Below, piece after piece: positions 11,331 to 20,712 of a stretch of 64,000 bases of DNA (the first letter of the stretch is position 1; each line of letters starts with the position of its first letter). The position numbers were made by a program, and so were the translations under genes. The notes beneath the pieces were generated by a model. That model was given only the letters and a program-made list of their open reading frames with translations. It ran no database searches and was not told the origin of the DNA. The DNA comes from Ligustrum vulgare (taxonomy: Eukaryota; Streptophyta; Magnoliopsida; Lamiales; Oleaceae), in NCBI GenBank assembly GCA_963555705.1, contig OY743168.1, forward strand, positions 18,730,139-18,794,138, in the 5' to 3' direction.

Positions 11331-12737
11331 TAGGGGTGGATTCGGATATTTCAAGAATCGAAATTGAACCGTACTTTTTTGTTCTTGTAAAATGGAATCA
11401 TTCGATTTCATTGAATTGCAAGAACCAAACCAAAATCAAACCATTCGATTTTGGTTTGGTTTCGACTATAATTCGATTCTACAATAATAATTATTTTTTG
11501 GGGACCTTATCGAGGAGTATCAGGCCTCGGGAAGGGAGCCAATAACATGAAATAAAAAGCTATCGAATATATCAAGATCAAGGATTTCAAAAATCATTTC
11601 ACCCCGAAGAAAGTAAAAAATTCTCCATGAAACAAAAGATATTTATAAATCAAAATAAGAAATAAATGGTCTGGAAGGTTTTTCGAGCATAGCAAAAAAT
11701 TTGTATGGTAAACTTATGGGATGAATTATAAGTTTTAAATGTATTATTATTAATTGTTTTATATTTGTATCTAAATATTTAATTAAGTGGTCATTACAAT
11801 TTCGCTTGTTAATAAGTTACTCTCATTCTATTTACATTTACTAAGAATTTCAGTCAAAGTATGAAGTTAAATGTTACAATGTGGTAAATACATACAAGTT
11901 TCATAAGAAGAACTTAATCATCTTCACTTTACCCAAAAAATTACAAATTCTTTTGATTTTTAATTTTAGGACACCTAATTAAAACTATATAAAAAAAAAG
12001 GATCAAAGACTTGGTTCTAATTTCGTTTTTTCGGTTCTAAAAGCGAAACCGAGAACCAATCCAAAATCGACTTCCTATTTTATTTTTTTAAAATCATACG
12101 GTTCCAATTTTTTGGGTTCGATTCCGATTTGGTTATATCGGTTCCAAACTATGAATAGAGAACAATGAACTCGAGATAACAAAAAATGTACACTATAGTC
12201 CAAACTATGAATATATCAAATTTCGTTGTAACGCATTATATAAAAAAAAACATTTAAGTTTGTAAACAATGTAATACGAACATAAATGTCTGTATTATAA
12301 AAAATGAAAATTTTAGTCCATCAACTTAAATTACAATTCAATCTTGAACTTTTGATTCATAGAAAGATAAAATTATTAAACTAACCCATGAAATTTAACA
12401 CTTTAATGTGAGACGATAGGTAAAATAGTGGAGCAATTCTTAATTTTTTAGTGTTAGTTTAGAGTTTTAGAAAAATTACTACCTAAATTAAATTTTTTAA
12501 GTTATGTTTTTTTTCTTAGCGTATAAATTGCAAAAAAAAAAAAAAAAAAACTATATAAAAATCGGTTCCATTCGGACACCCATGGTTCTGTTTCAAGAAC
12601 CAAAAATCTACCCGGACACAATTGATTTTCGATTCCGATTCTTAAAATATTTTTTTTTTGGGAATCGGACCAAAACCTCCAATTTCGGATCAGTTTCGAT
12701 TTGAGAGGTTCGATTCCAATTAAAATGTCTACGCCTA
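11331..12737. mobile_element. non-autonomous hAT-like element (GAATCGAA family)
   Basis: The left end is TAGGGGTGGATTCGG and the right end, inverted, is TAGGCGTAGACA. Both subterminal zones are packed with aatcgaa, accgaa and ggttcc motifs. The interior (about 11485-12165) matches, with many substitutions, the two halves of the outer element at 40029-40685 and 54171-54392, including cgaggagtatcaggc and ttaataagtta blocks. About 400 bp at 12150-12560 is absent from that relative and looks like an insertion. No 8-bp duplication survives; the right flank enters a tandem duplication. No transposase is encoded. Confidence 0.65.
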
Positions 12738-13122
12738 TCAGTAGGTATTATTATGACCAGAATATTGACTCGCCAAGGAAGTCAATCATCCTTAGTAGCA
12801 TCCAACATATTGTTACCCTCGATACCGATCAACAACAAAATAAGCCTTATTCCAAATTATTTAGGTTGGATAGATGAATCATTTTCCCTGGCTACGTTGC
12901 ATCCATCTAACGAAAGATCCAAGTACCTATCAGTAGATATGACTTTATTATGACTAGAATATTGACTCGCCAAGGAAGTCAATCCTCCTTAGCAGCATCC
13001 AACTTATTGTTACCCTCGATAACGATCAATAACAAAATAAGCCTTATTCCAAATTACTTGGGTAGGATAGATGAATCATTTTCCCTGGCTACGTTGCATT
13101 CATCTAACGAAAGATCCAAGTA
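12736..13122. repeat. tandem duplication, 192-bp period, two units
   Basis: Units start at 12736 and 12928 with tatcagta. Both contain attgactcgccaaggaagt, ttaccctcgata, aataagccttattcc and ccctggctacgttgca. The first unit begins exactly at the right end of the hAT-like element. The ccttattccaaatta-ttgg core recalls a dispersed repeat common in eudicots, but I cannot name it with confidence. Confidence 0.85.
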
Positions 13123-13344
13123 GTCAAATGTTTAGCTAGCACATTGAGCTGTGATGCTTTTAGTCTATCTCTATCCCACTTCTTACTTCTAAAGTGTTCT
13201 ACTAGGATTCAATCTTAACTGTGAGTTTCTTTAGGTGTCCACAACATTTTCTCCAATATTCATAACAGGTGCATCTTTGTTCTTTGATAATCACATTATT
13301 TGAGTGATTTATTCCTTTATATTCTGTTTCTTTTTAATTATTAC

Positions 13345-13797
13345 TGTTGGATAAAATTCAATAATGTGGGGCCAAACATGTATAAAATAAAATGTGTGAT
13401 GCTATCTTAAGGATTTAGTCAATAAAGTGATCCACTAAAGATTATTCGGGACTAATGGGTATTAAGTGTCGTGAGATTAAAGTGTAGAGACGGATTCAAT
13501 GTTTTAAATTGATGAGAGGCCAATTTAATAATATTGAAAACGATAGTTGCCCTACAACTATTTATACAGGTCATGGTCCCCAATTGAGCGTGACTTTTCA
13601 TAATTCTCTGCATCCCCGTCAATAGAGAAGAAACATAAGGAGAAAACCACGAATCAGTTGGAAGGCCATAACCCCGTTCGATCAAACGCAACAATGGATT
13701 TAGGTACGCTTCCGCTTTAGTTTCGATCTTGATAATTACAGCATGATGTTTGTGAATTTTAGATGAACATTCATCTATATTAAATTCAATTATAACA
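13345..13797 (+). repeat. copia 5' LTR
   Basis: It starts TGTTGGATAAA and ends TATAACA, and pairs with 25144-25597. A tRNA-Met-type primer site follows. ORFs read on the minus strand here are artefacts of the LTR. Confidence 0.93.
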
Positions 13798-14898
13798 ACT
13801 GGTATCAGAACCAACATCGTGTTGAATTATCAGATCAATTTTTGTATGCATATACGTAAAAACCAATGCTTCTGATTTCGTATGTATATGCAAAACCCAA
13901 TTCAGCGTGATTTAAAAAATTCAAAATTATACATACATATTCAGCCTTTCCTCTGTGTAGAACCATGAATTTATATGCAAATAAAGTCTTGATTTCGAAA
14001 ATATACATACACAGCAAAGTCGAAAATTTTGGAAACATGTTTTGGTTTATGGATTTAGCCGTTCCGTTCCTCTGTGTGTGAATTTATATGCGAAATTCTT
14101 GGTCTTACAAATTGGAGTTTTCAGTTCTGTTTTTTTTGTATATTTCGAATATGGGGTTGTTATGTATGGATAGTATGAATTGCGGTTGAGTTGTTGTATG
14201 AATCTGGCCGGTCGGAGAAGGGGTTGCAACGCACTGCGTGCGGCGGACTTGATCGTCACCGCGCGATGGGAATGCGGACGTTCACAGCGTCGCACGCCTT
14301 GACGATGTGTTCATGGTTGACGGCGTTGCAAGCGAAGGGCGGCGCCGATGATGGCGCCGCGTTCTTGGACTGGTGCGCGGCAGCGCGGCGGGGCTAGGGT
14401 TTGGCAAACCCTAGTTCTTTTCATTTTTTGGGCAGAGGGGTTTCACTTGTAAATTTGAAATCTTGAGGGACTTTTTTGCAATTCACGAAAATTAAGTTTA
14501 TTTCACATCAGGTCCTCCTAATTTGTTTTAAATATTATTTAAAATCCTAAGGTTATAAAATATTTTAAGTTGGTCCTTCAGACTTCTTAATTTACAAAAT
14601 CAGCCCATAAAGTTAAGAAATCATTTAAGTTGGGTTTTAAAGATTCTGAATTTTACGATTCAGTCCCTAAAGTTTCTGATTTTAATTAATTGGCCACTAA
14701 AGTTTGGGAAAATTGCAATTTAGTCCTTCAAGTTTAAAAATAATTCATAATTGGCCAATCAAGTTTAATTAAATTGCAATTTAACCATCCAACTTAATGA
14801 TTACTTAATTCTAAAGTATTGAATTTCATAATTCAAATCCTAAAGCCTTAAATATATGCAAAACAATCAATTCAAGTTCAAATTTTGGTATGACGGAC
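13798..14898 (+). other. copia leader, first part, with a GC-rich patch
   Basis: This is non-coding leader between the primer site and the nested gypsy insertion. A GC-rich patch at about 14190-14400 (gcggcgggg-type sequence ending gctagggtttgg) contrasts with AT-rich surroundings. 14510-14830 is an array of degenerate phrases such as ttcagtccctaaagttt and aattgcaatttagtcc. Short ORFs cross the patch on both strands, but none has recognisable similarity. Confidence 0.6.
13800..13811 (+). promoter_or_regulatory. copia primer-binding site (tRNA-Met type)
   Basis: TGGTATCAGAAC lies two bases after the 5' LTR. It differs by one base from TGGTATCAGAGC, the complement of the plant initiator tRNA-Met 3' end. 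Confidence 0.8.
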
Positions 14899-15654
14899 TG
14901 ATGAGAATCGGGAAAGTCAAACCTCAATGCACGTGCCCGTGGGACCCATGACGAGATCCGAAGTTGAAGAGGTTCAAGATTCGAGGCTAAACAACGTGGA
15001 TAAATCAAGAAAAGAAGTCAAGAATCAAGTTCGAGCCAAAATTGGAGTTTCAGCCACTTTCGGTCGACCGAACTTTCTTCCGGTCGACCGAACTTCTGCA
15101 GAGGAATTTTGTTCCAGCCTCAGTCACTTTCAGATGAGTGGCGGTCGACCGAAAGTCTACTTTCGGTTGACCCTGTGATCGACCGAACTATTTTCGATCG
15201 ACCAGTCGGTCGACCGAAACACTCCGGTTTTCAAAAAACGGGAATTTTCTTGTAAATATCGAAATTGCACATTTTACCCATTTTGTACCTTTTATACACA
15301 TTTCTTGTTCATTTGTAAGATAACTTGGCATGTCATGAAAATTGCTCTTGAGAGCTAGGTCTTGAAGACCCCCTTTGAGGTAAGGTTAAAACCTCCTTTG
15401 TTCTTGTTACCTTCTTGAAATTTAATCAACTTTGCTTGAGTATTGTTATTCTTGCGTTGTTGTTTATTTTCCGCCACCTTGAAATTTGTTTAAGTGACCC
15501 CCATTGGGCTAGGGTTTGTTAATCCTTGAATTTTGGGTTAGAATTAAACTTGGGTTAAGGTGTTTTTCCATTTATTTACCACTTTAGCTTTCTTGGGTTG
15601 GTATTAAAATTGTTGTGGGAATTTTCGGTCAACGCACCGAAGGGGTTCGCATCA
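14899..15654 (+). repeat. gypsy 5' LTR
   Basis: 756 bp, TG...CA. It contains seven exact or near-exact copies of the palindrome cggtcgaccg within 15061-15216. It is 11 bp longer than the 3' LTR because of one extra gatcgaccagtc-type segment. Confidence 0.95.
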
Positions 15655-15656
15655 TT

Positions 15657-15668
15657 TGGTATCAGAGC
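15657..15668 (+). promoter_or_regulatory. gypsy primer-binding site (initiator tRNA-Met)
   Basis: TGGTATCAGAGC lies two bases after the 5' LTR. It is the standard complement of the plant initiator tRNA-Met 3' end. Confidence 0.9.
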
Positions 15669-16543
15669 TTGGCTCTAATTTGGTAAACCTATCTTTACTT
15701 TCTTGTTGTTGTTCTTGGCATTGTGAAAAAAAAAAAAACGAAAATTGAAAAAAATTGGGGAAAATTTCATATGCCCATGAGTAATTCTTGATTCCTACAT
15801 ATTGGGTGTATTGATTGTTGCATTATTGGGGATTTCCATTAACCAAACACTTACAAAACCTACACTTTCCAAATTGTGTATCCAAAGTGTTTGATAAATT
15901 GTCCCAAAGAAAATACTCCATTCATGCCTTATTATCCAATGCCCATAACTTCTTAATTACTTGGAGCTATCTAATTCCCATCATTGAGATTGTGTTATCA
16001 ACATTGTATCCCATATATTACTTGCTTCATACATTGGGTAATTGTTGATCATTCATTTCTTGTCACATTTGGGTTATTGGGAATTTATCATATATCCACA
16101 TTTTATCCATTCAAGGCCATTCAAAGATTGAGTACAAGGTGTTTGATAAATTGCCTCATTCAAAATTTACACTCTTTGTGCTTATTGTTCTACATCCATG
16201 CCTTGTCTATTATTTGTGGTTTGTCAATCCCATTGCTAAATTGTGATTCCTAGCATCCTATCCCACATAAATATTGTTCCTTTTGAGTTTAGCAAGCACA
16301 TCAATTCTAGTTGCTATTTGTATCTACTTGTTATAAGTTCCTTCTTCCTTTGTTTGTGATTTCCTTGACTTCACAAGAATTATACTTTGTGATTTAGTTG
16401 ATTACCTTCCTTGGAGAACTTGAGAAAAGAGATTTTAAGTGGAAAAAGGCAAGAGTGGTGAGCTCATTAGAGGGTAAAAGCCTAAATTGAGTGAAACACG
16501 AGTGAAAATTATTCTTGCGAGAATACTTTCACACTTGCACACC

Positions 16544-17617
16544 ATGTCAAATTCCAATGCTCAAACTCAAGATTTGAAGTACTTGTTACAAAATCTTTCA
16601 ACCACCATGGCTAAACAAATGGAGAAGATTGGGGGTGAGTTGGAAAATTTAGGAACAAGAGGGGAGAGTACATCAACTAGTATGGGTGAAGAAAATAGGG
16701 ATGGTAGGAGAAGGTTGAGGGATAAATTTGGGAACATTGTGTATAGGGATGGACGTAGAAAACCAAATGGGAAGTTGAATAGGAAAATCAGAACAAATGT
16801 TTGGGACGATGAAGGGGATGGTGAACAAAAAGGGAGCATGTATAGGAGAAGTGGAGAAGTGGAAGAAGATTGGAGTATGAATAGGAGGAGAAGAGAATGG
16901 GTAGATAGGAGTGGAGATGGAATTGATGATATTATTGATAAGGCAAAAATGAAAAATCCATCATTCCATAGGAGGGGTGATAATGAGAAGGGAGTGTTGG
17001 AGATAAATGCTAGGCCACCACAATCTATGGCCCATACTAATGAGGTGGAGGAACATGGGAAGGATAATTTCTACACTAGGTGCCTAGTGAGTGATAAACC
17101 ATGTAGTCTCATGATAGATGGGGAGATTGGCACTAATTTGGTGAGTGCTACTAGAGTTGAGAAATTGGGGTTACCAGTTATGAAGCATCCTAGTCCTTAT
17201 ATATTGCAAATGTTGAACGACTATGGGGAGGTGAGGGTAAGTGAACAAGTTCTTCTTACTTTTCATATTGGTACTTATAGTGATCAAATATTATGTGATG
17301 TAGTTCCCTTACACACTACTCACATAATTTTGGGGAGACCTTGGCAATGTGAGCGAAATGTGAATCTCAATAGGGGGAGGAACCGGTATAGCTTCAAAAT
17401 GAATGAAAAAAAGGTTGTGATCCTATCTTTGAGCTCGGAAGAAGTATGCAAAGACCAAATGAAGCTCAAGAAGGAATTCGAGGAAGAAAAGAAGAAGGAG
17501 AAGGAAAAAGAAGGGAAAGAAGGGGAGGATAGGAAAACAAAAGAACCTTCAATTGATAAAATTGAAGAAAATAAAAATGAGAGCAAGAGAGTTGGGGCCA
17601 CGTCCCTAGAAAAATGA
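16544..17617 (+). pseudogene. gypsy gag remnant fused to a retropepsin-like domain
   Basis: The frame opens with MSNSNAQTQDLKYLLQ at 16544; an upstream in-frame ATG at 16487 is less typical. About the first 60 residues resemble the gag start of plant gypsy elements (TMAKQMEKIGGELENL). A charged Arg/Gly-rich stretch follows, then MKNPSFHRRGDN, which corresponds to the beginning of the gag core. The frame then passes straight to the protease region: CSLMIDGEIGTN, LPVMKHPSPY, CDVVPLHTTHIILGRPWQ. In the family the active-site motif is usually DGG or DSG; here it is DGE, so activity is doubtful. The gag core and zinc knuckle are missing. A Lys/Glu-rich tail precedes a TGA at 17615. Confidence 0.85.
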
Positions 17618-17623
17618 GAGGCA

Positions 17624-18960
17624 GTGAGAGTTGGAGCCACGACTCCAGAAAAAGGAGAGGTGAGAGAAGAACCGAGGGTTGAGGATTCTACCTCAAAAAA
17701 AGGTGAGGAAGTGATGAGTGCCACCAAAGAAATTGAGAGAATAGATCACTCCAAAATGTCCTTTACTCTTGAATATTCTAACACTTCCCTCCCTAGTTTG
17801 GTTCTTTCTTTGTTGCAGGAAATTGTGAGGCCAACTTATCAAGGCAACAAAGAACTCCAAAAGCATGCCTTATGGAAGAAATTCATGGAAACATTTTCCT
17901 ACAATAACGAGTACAACCGAGGTAAAGAAAATGACATGACCGATGCAACATCTAGGAGGTATGATCCCAATATTTCTTTAAATGTAAGGTTATTGTGCTT
18001 TGAATACATTAGAGGGTTGTATGATCTTGAAATAGATTTGACTAGTGTGTTGTTGACTTGTGGAAATGTAACATGTGGTAAGAGTCATTGGCATGATGAG
18101 TGCTTGATTTGTGAATGCAACTTTTTGCATGTGCCAATTTTCCTAAGTACCAAATCCTTTTGTGAAAATATGCTTAACGTGCATATTTGCTCTCTAAAGA
18201 AATTGCTAGCTAGGGGAGTTCATGGGAGAAATTTATTGAGATGTCTTGGTGATAATAGGACTTCACTTCTAACATTTCTTGATGCCCCCTCATTTTATTT
18301 TGAACATGTTAAGGGCATGCATGTTAATAATCCAAATTTATTAAACATTTATGAATCATGTTGTGAGCGATATTTGGATGAATTCTATGGGCATGATAAT
18401 TATTTGTTTTGGAAAATTGGATTGTTTCTTTTTAAATGTGCCATGTGCAAATTGCTAATGGGAGAGGCACATGATAGTCGTTTGATGGGGCGATTTAAAA
18501 TCAACGGGGTCTTACGGGTATTATGCGATCAATCTTATTGGCCTACTTTGAAGCTTGGTGTTGAACATGTTTGCACTTGTAGTAAATGCCGAACTTGCAA
18601 ACTGGCTAAACTCAAGTTTTTGCTCCAAGAATTCCATGCATATTTGCCCATCCTGAGTAAACCTTGGACTGCTATTTCTATGAATTTTATAGTGGGTTTA
18701 CTTGGAATAAAGAAAGAAAATGATGCTATTTTTGTGATTGTTGGTAGGAGTATTAAACGTCGCATTTGATTGCATATAACGAAATCAACAAGGTCATCAA
18801 CATAGCTAGTATTTTCTTTCAGGAAGTTGTGCAATTGCACGAAATTGGTGCTAATTTTGTGGTTGTTAAATTTGCTTATAATCTAATTGTTCATCATATT
18901 AGCAAGTTTTCTCCACTTAAAGATGCTTGTGACTTTATCTTATTAACTCTGTTGAACTTT
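17624..18960 (+). pseudogene. gypsy RNase H tail and truncated integrase remnant
   Basis: After the stop at 17617 the sequence reads through MSFTLEYS-type filler to KKFMETFSYNNEYNRGKEND, matching the end of gypsy RNase H, so nearly all reverse transcriptase has been deleted. RRYDPNISLNVRLLCFEYI and GEAHDSRLMGRFK-GVLRVL-YWPTLK-CSKCRTCK follow; this is the integrase HHCC region with its second histidine replaced. PWTAISMNFIVGL opens the catalytic core, which soon breaks off. After a TGA at 18767 a second frame resumes at FFQEVVQLHEI and jumps to FAYNLIVHHISKFSP, so most of the core including its acidic residues is lost. Products would not be functional. Confidence 0.85.
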
Positions 18961-19305
18961 ATGCACATGTTTATCGAAGAAAGAGTTGGTTTAGGTGGGC
19001 ACGAGAATGCACCTTTGGTTAAGCCCCTTTGCAGGAGGCTCGAGCTTCCATTTAGGGGAATTGGAATGCAATGTGCTTCCGATGCCAATCATGGTGGGAA
19101 ACATATTCCGTTTGATCCAGGCGGCCGGATGTGTTCCCATTCGTGGAAGGAGCGACCCCCCGATTAAATAAAATCCAAACTACTACTCTGTGGTGTTGGC
19201 GCATCTCAAACTCTTGGCAGCGTCTACAAATTGATTTTGCACGGTGAGTATGAAGTTTCAGTTACATTTATTGTGTCTGAATTTTCTATTTTTATTGTAG
19301 GTGCC

Positions 19306-19475
19306 GATTCGTGGTCGAATCTCTTTCGAGAAGGAGGAGATGATGAGAATCGCGAAGGTCCAACTTCATTGCATGAACCTGTGGTACACAATGTTGTAAG
19401 ATCAAAGTTCAAGGAGTTTCACGACAGTGCATTCAAGCAAGATTCGAGGTCGAATCATTTTCAAGAGAGAGGGGA
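19306..19475 (+). repeat. 135-bp duplication of the gypsy polypurine-tract/LTR junction
   Basis: The segment from gattcgtggtcgaat at 19306 has aaggaggaga followed by tgatgagaatcg at 19341. It repeats the layout at 19441-19487, where the true purine tract (agagagaggg) meets the 3' LTR at 19476. The upstream copy is therefore a degenerate pseudo-junction. Both copies encode a similar Asp-rich peptide tail (GGDDENRE and RGDDENRE). Confidence 0.8.
19464..19475 (+). promoter_or_regulatory. gypsy polypurine tract
   Basis: A purine run (agagagagggga) ends directly at the 3' LTR start, the expected position of the plus-strand primer. Confidence 0.8.
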
Positions 19476-20220
19476 TGATGAGAATCGGGAAAGTCAAACC
19501 TCAATGCACGTGCCCGTGGGACCCATGACGAGATCCGAAGTTGAAGAGGTTCAAGATTCGAGGCTAAACAACGTGGATAAATCAAGAAAAGAAGCCAAGA
19601 ATCAAGTTGGAGCCAAAATTGGAGTTTCAGCCACTTTCGGTTGACCGAACTTTCTTCCGGTCCACCGAACTTCTGCAGAGGAATTTTGTTCCAGCCTCAG
19701 TCACTTTCGGATGAGTGGCGGTCGACCGAAAGTCCACTTTCGGTCGACCCTGTGATCGACCGAACTATTTTCCGGTCGACCGAAACACTCCGATTTTCAA
19801 AAAACGAGGTTTTTCTTGTAATTACCGAAATTGCACATTTTACCCATTTTGTACCTTTTATACACATTTCTTGTTCATTTGTAAGATAACTTGGCATGTC
19901 ATGAAAATTGCTCTTTAGAGCTAGGTCTTGAAGACCCCCTTTGAGGTAAGGTTAAAACCTCCTTTGTTCTTGTTACCTTCTTGGAATTTAATCAACTTTG
20001 CTTGAGTATTGTTATTCTTGTGTTGTTGTTTATTTTCCGCCACCTTGGAATTTGTTTAAGTGACCCCCATTGGGCTAGGGTTTGTTAATCCTTGAATTTT
20101 TGGTTAGAATTAAACTTGGGTTAAGGTGTTTATCCATTTATTTACCACTTTAGCTTTCTTGGGTTGGTATTAAAATTGTTGTGGGAATTTTCGGCTAACG
20201 CACCGAAGGGGTTCGCATCA
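19476..20220 (+). repeat. gypsy 3' LTR
   Basis: 745 bp, TG...CA, followed by the CGGAC duplication. The open frame entering it from the internal region continues into MHVPVGPMTR, which resembles the usual C-terminal end of plant gypsy polyproteins, so the ancestral pol tail probably overlapped the LTR. Confidence 0.95.
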
Positions 20221-20225
20221 CGGAC

Positions 20226-20712
20226 TCTTTTGAGAAATATAATATTTTGAAGTGAATTAATTGAAGCAACATGTTTCCAAAGCAACCTCTCTTGTGAAAA
20301 TTAATTAACTTAGAATATTAGAAGGTTTCGTGTGTGTGTTGTTCATGCGGATATTTATCGGCCCAAAGGAAGGTCAATGTTTGGCTGGAATTTCACATGC
20401 ACCTGTGGTGATAAACACGTGACAATTATTTGGTTTAACGTGTGATCAATAAATCGGTCCAAAGAAAGGTTTATTGGTTGACATGTCTTATTGTCAGTGT
20501 TTGATTACTACATCGAGAGTACCAATTACAAGTTAATATTTCTGTCCAAAGACTAAATATTGATGTTGTGCTGGATATCTTGTGATGGGCCTTACCATTA
20601 TTTGAAATTATTATTTGCATAATAAAGTACTAATGTAAGCTATTTCCATCTTCTTCTCTATACAGTTAATTCATCTGCTACCACAATATCTACAAATCTT
20701 AATTCAATTCCC
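20226..20712 (+). other. copia leader, second part
   Basis: This is leader sequence between the gypsy insertion and gag. It contains three spaced phrases, ggcccaaaggaaggtcaatg, ggtccaaagaaaggttt and gtccaaagactaaat. A ttctctatacag sequence at about 20653-20665 resembles a splice acceptor just before gag. No ATG precedes 20713 in the gag frame after that point. Confidence 0.55.

Larger units (their letters stand above)
14899..20220 (+). mobile_element. deleted Ty3/gypsy element nested in the copia leader
   Basis: Direct repeats 14899-15654 and 19476-20220 start TGATGAGAATCGG and end GGTTCGCATCA. CGGAC lies immediately outside both ends (14894-14898 and 20221-20225), a perfect 5-bp target duplication. 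A tRNA-Met PBS follows the 5' LTR and a purine tract precedes the 3' LTR. The coding part keeps a gag start, a protease-like domain, an RNase H tail and the integrase zinc-binding region, but most of gag, the reverse transcriptase and the integrase core are missing. It could move only with proteins supplied in trans. The LTRs differ at about 20 positions plus one 11-bp indel by eye. Confidence 0.95.

Noticed and set aside
11331..12737. Searched for an 8-bp target duplication
   Set aside because: Left flank attttgtt and right flank tcagtagg do not match, so none is claimed; the right flank is altered by the tandem duplication.
13452..13817. 121-codon minus-strand ORF
   Set aside because: It covers the copia 5' LTR on the antisense strand and ends at the primer site; no similarity to known proteins.
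14047..14397. Overlapping ORFs on both strands in a GC-rich patch
   Set aside because: Open frames on both strands are expected in GC-rich DNA. The patch sits in the copia leader and has no domain.
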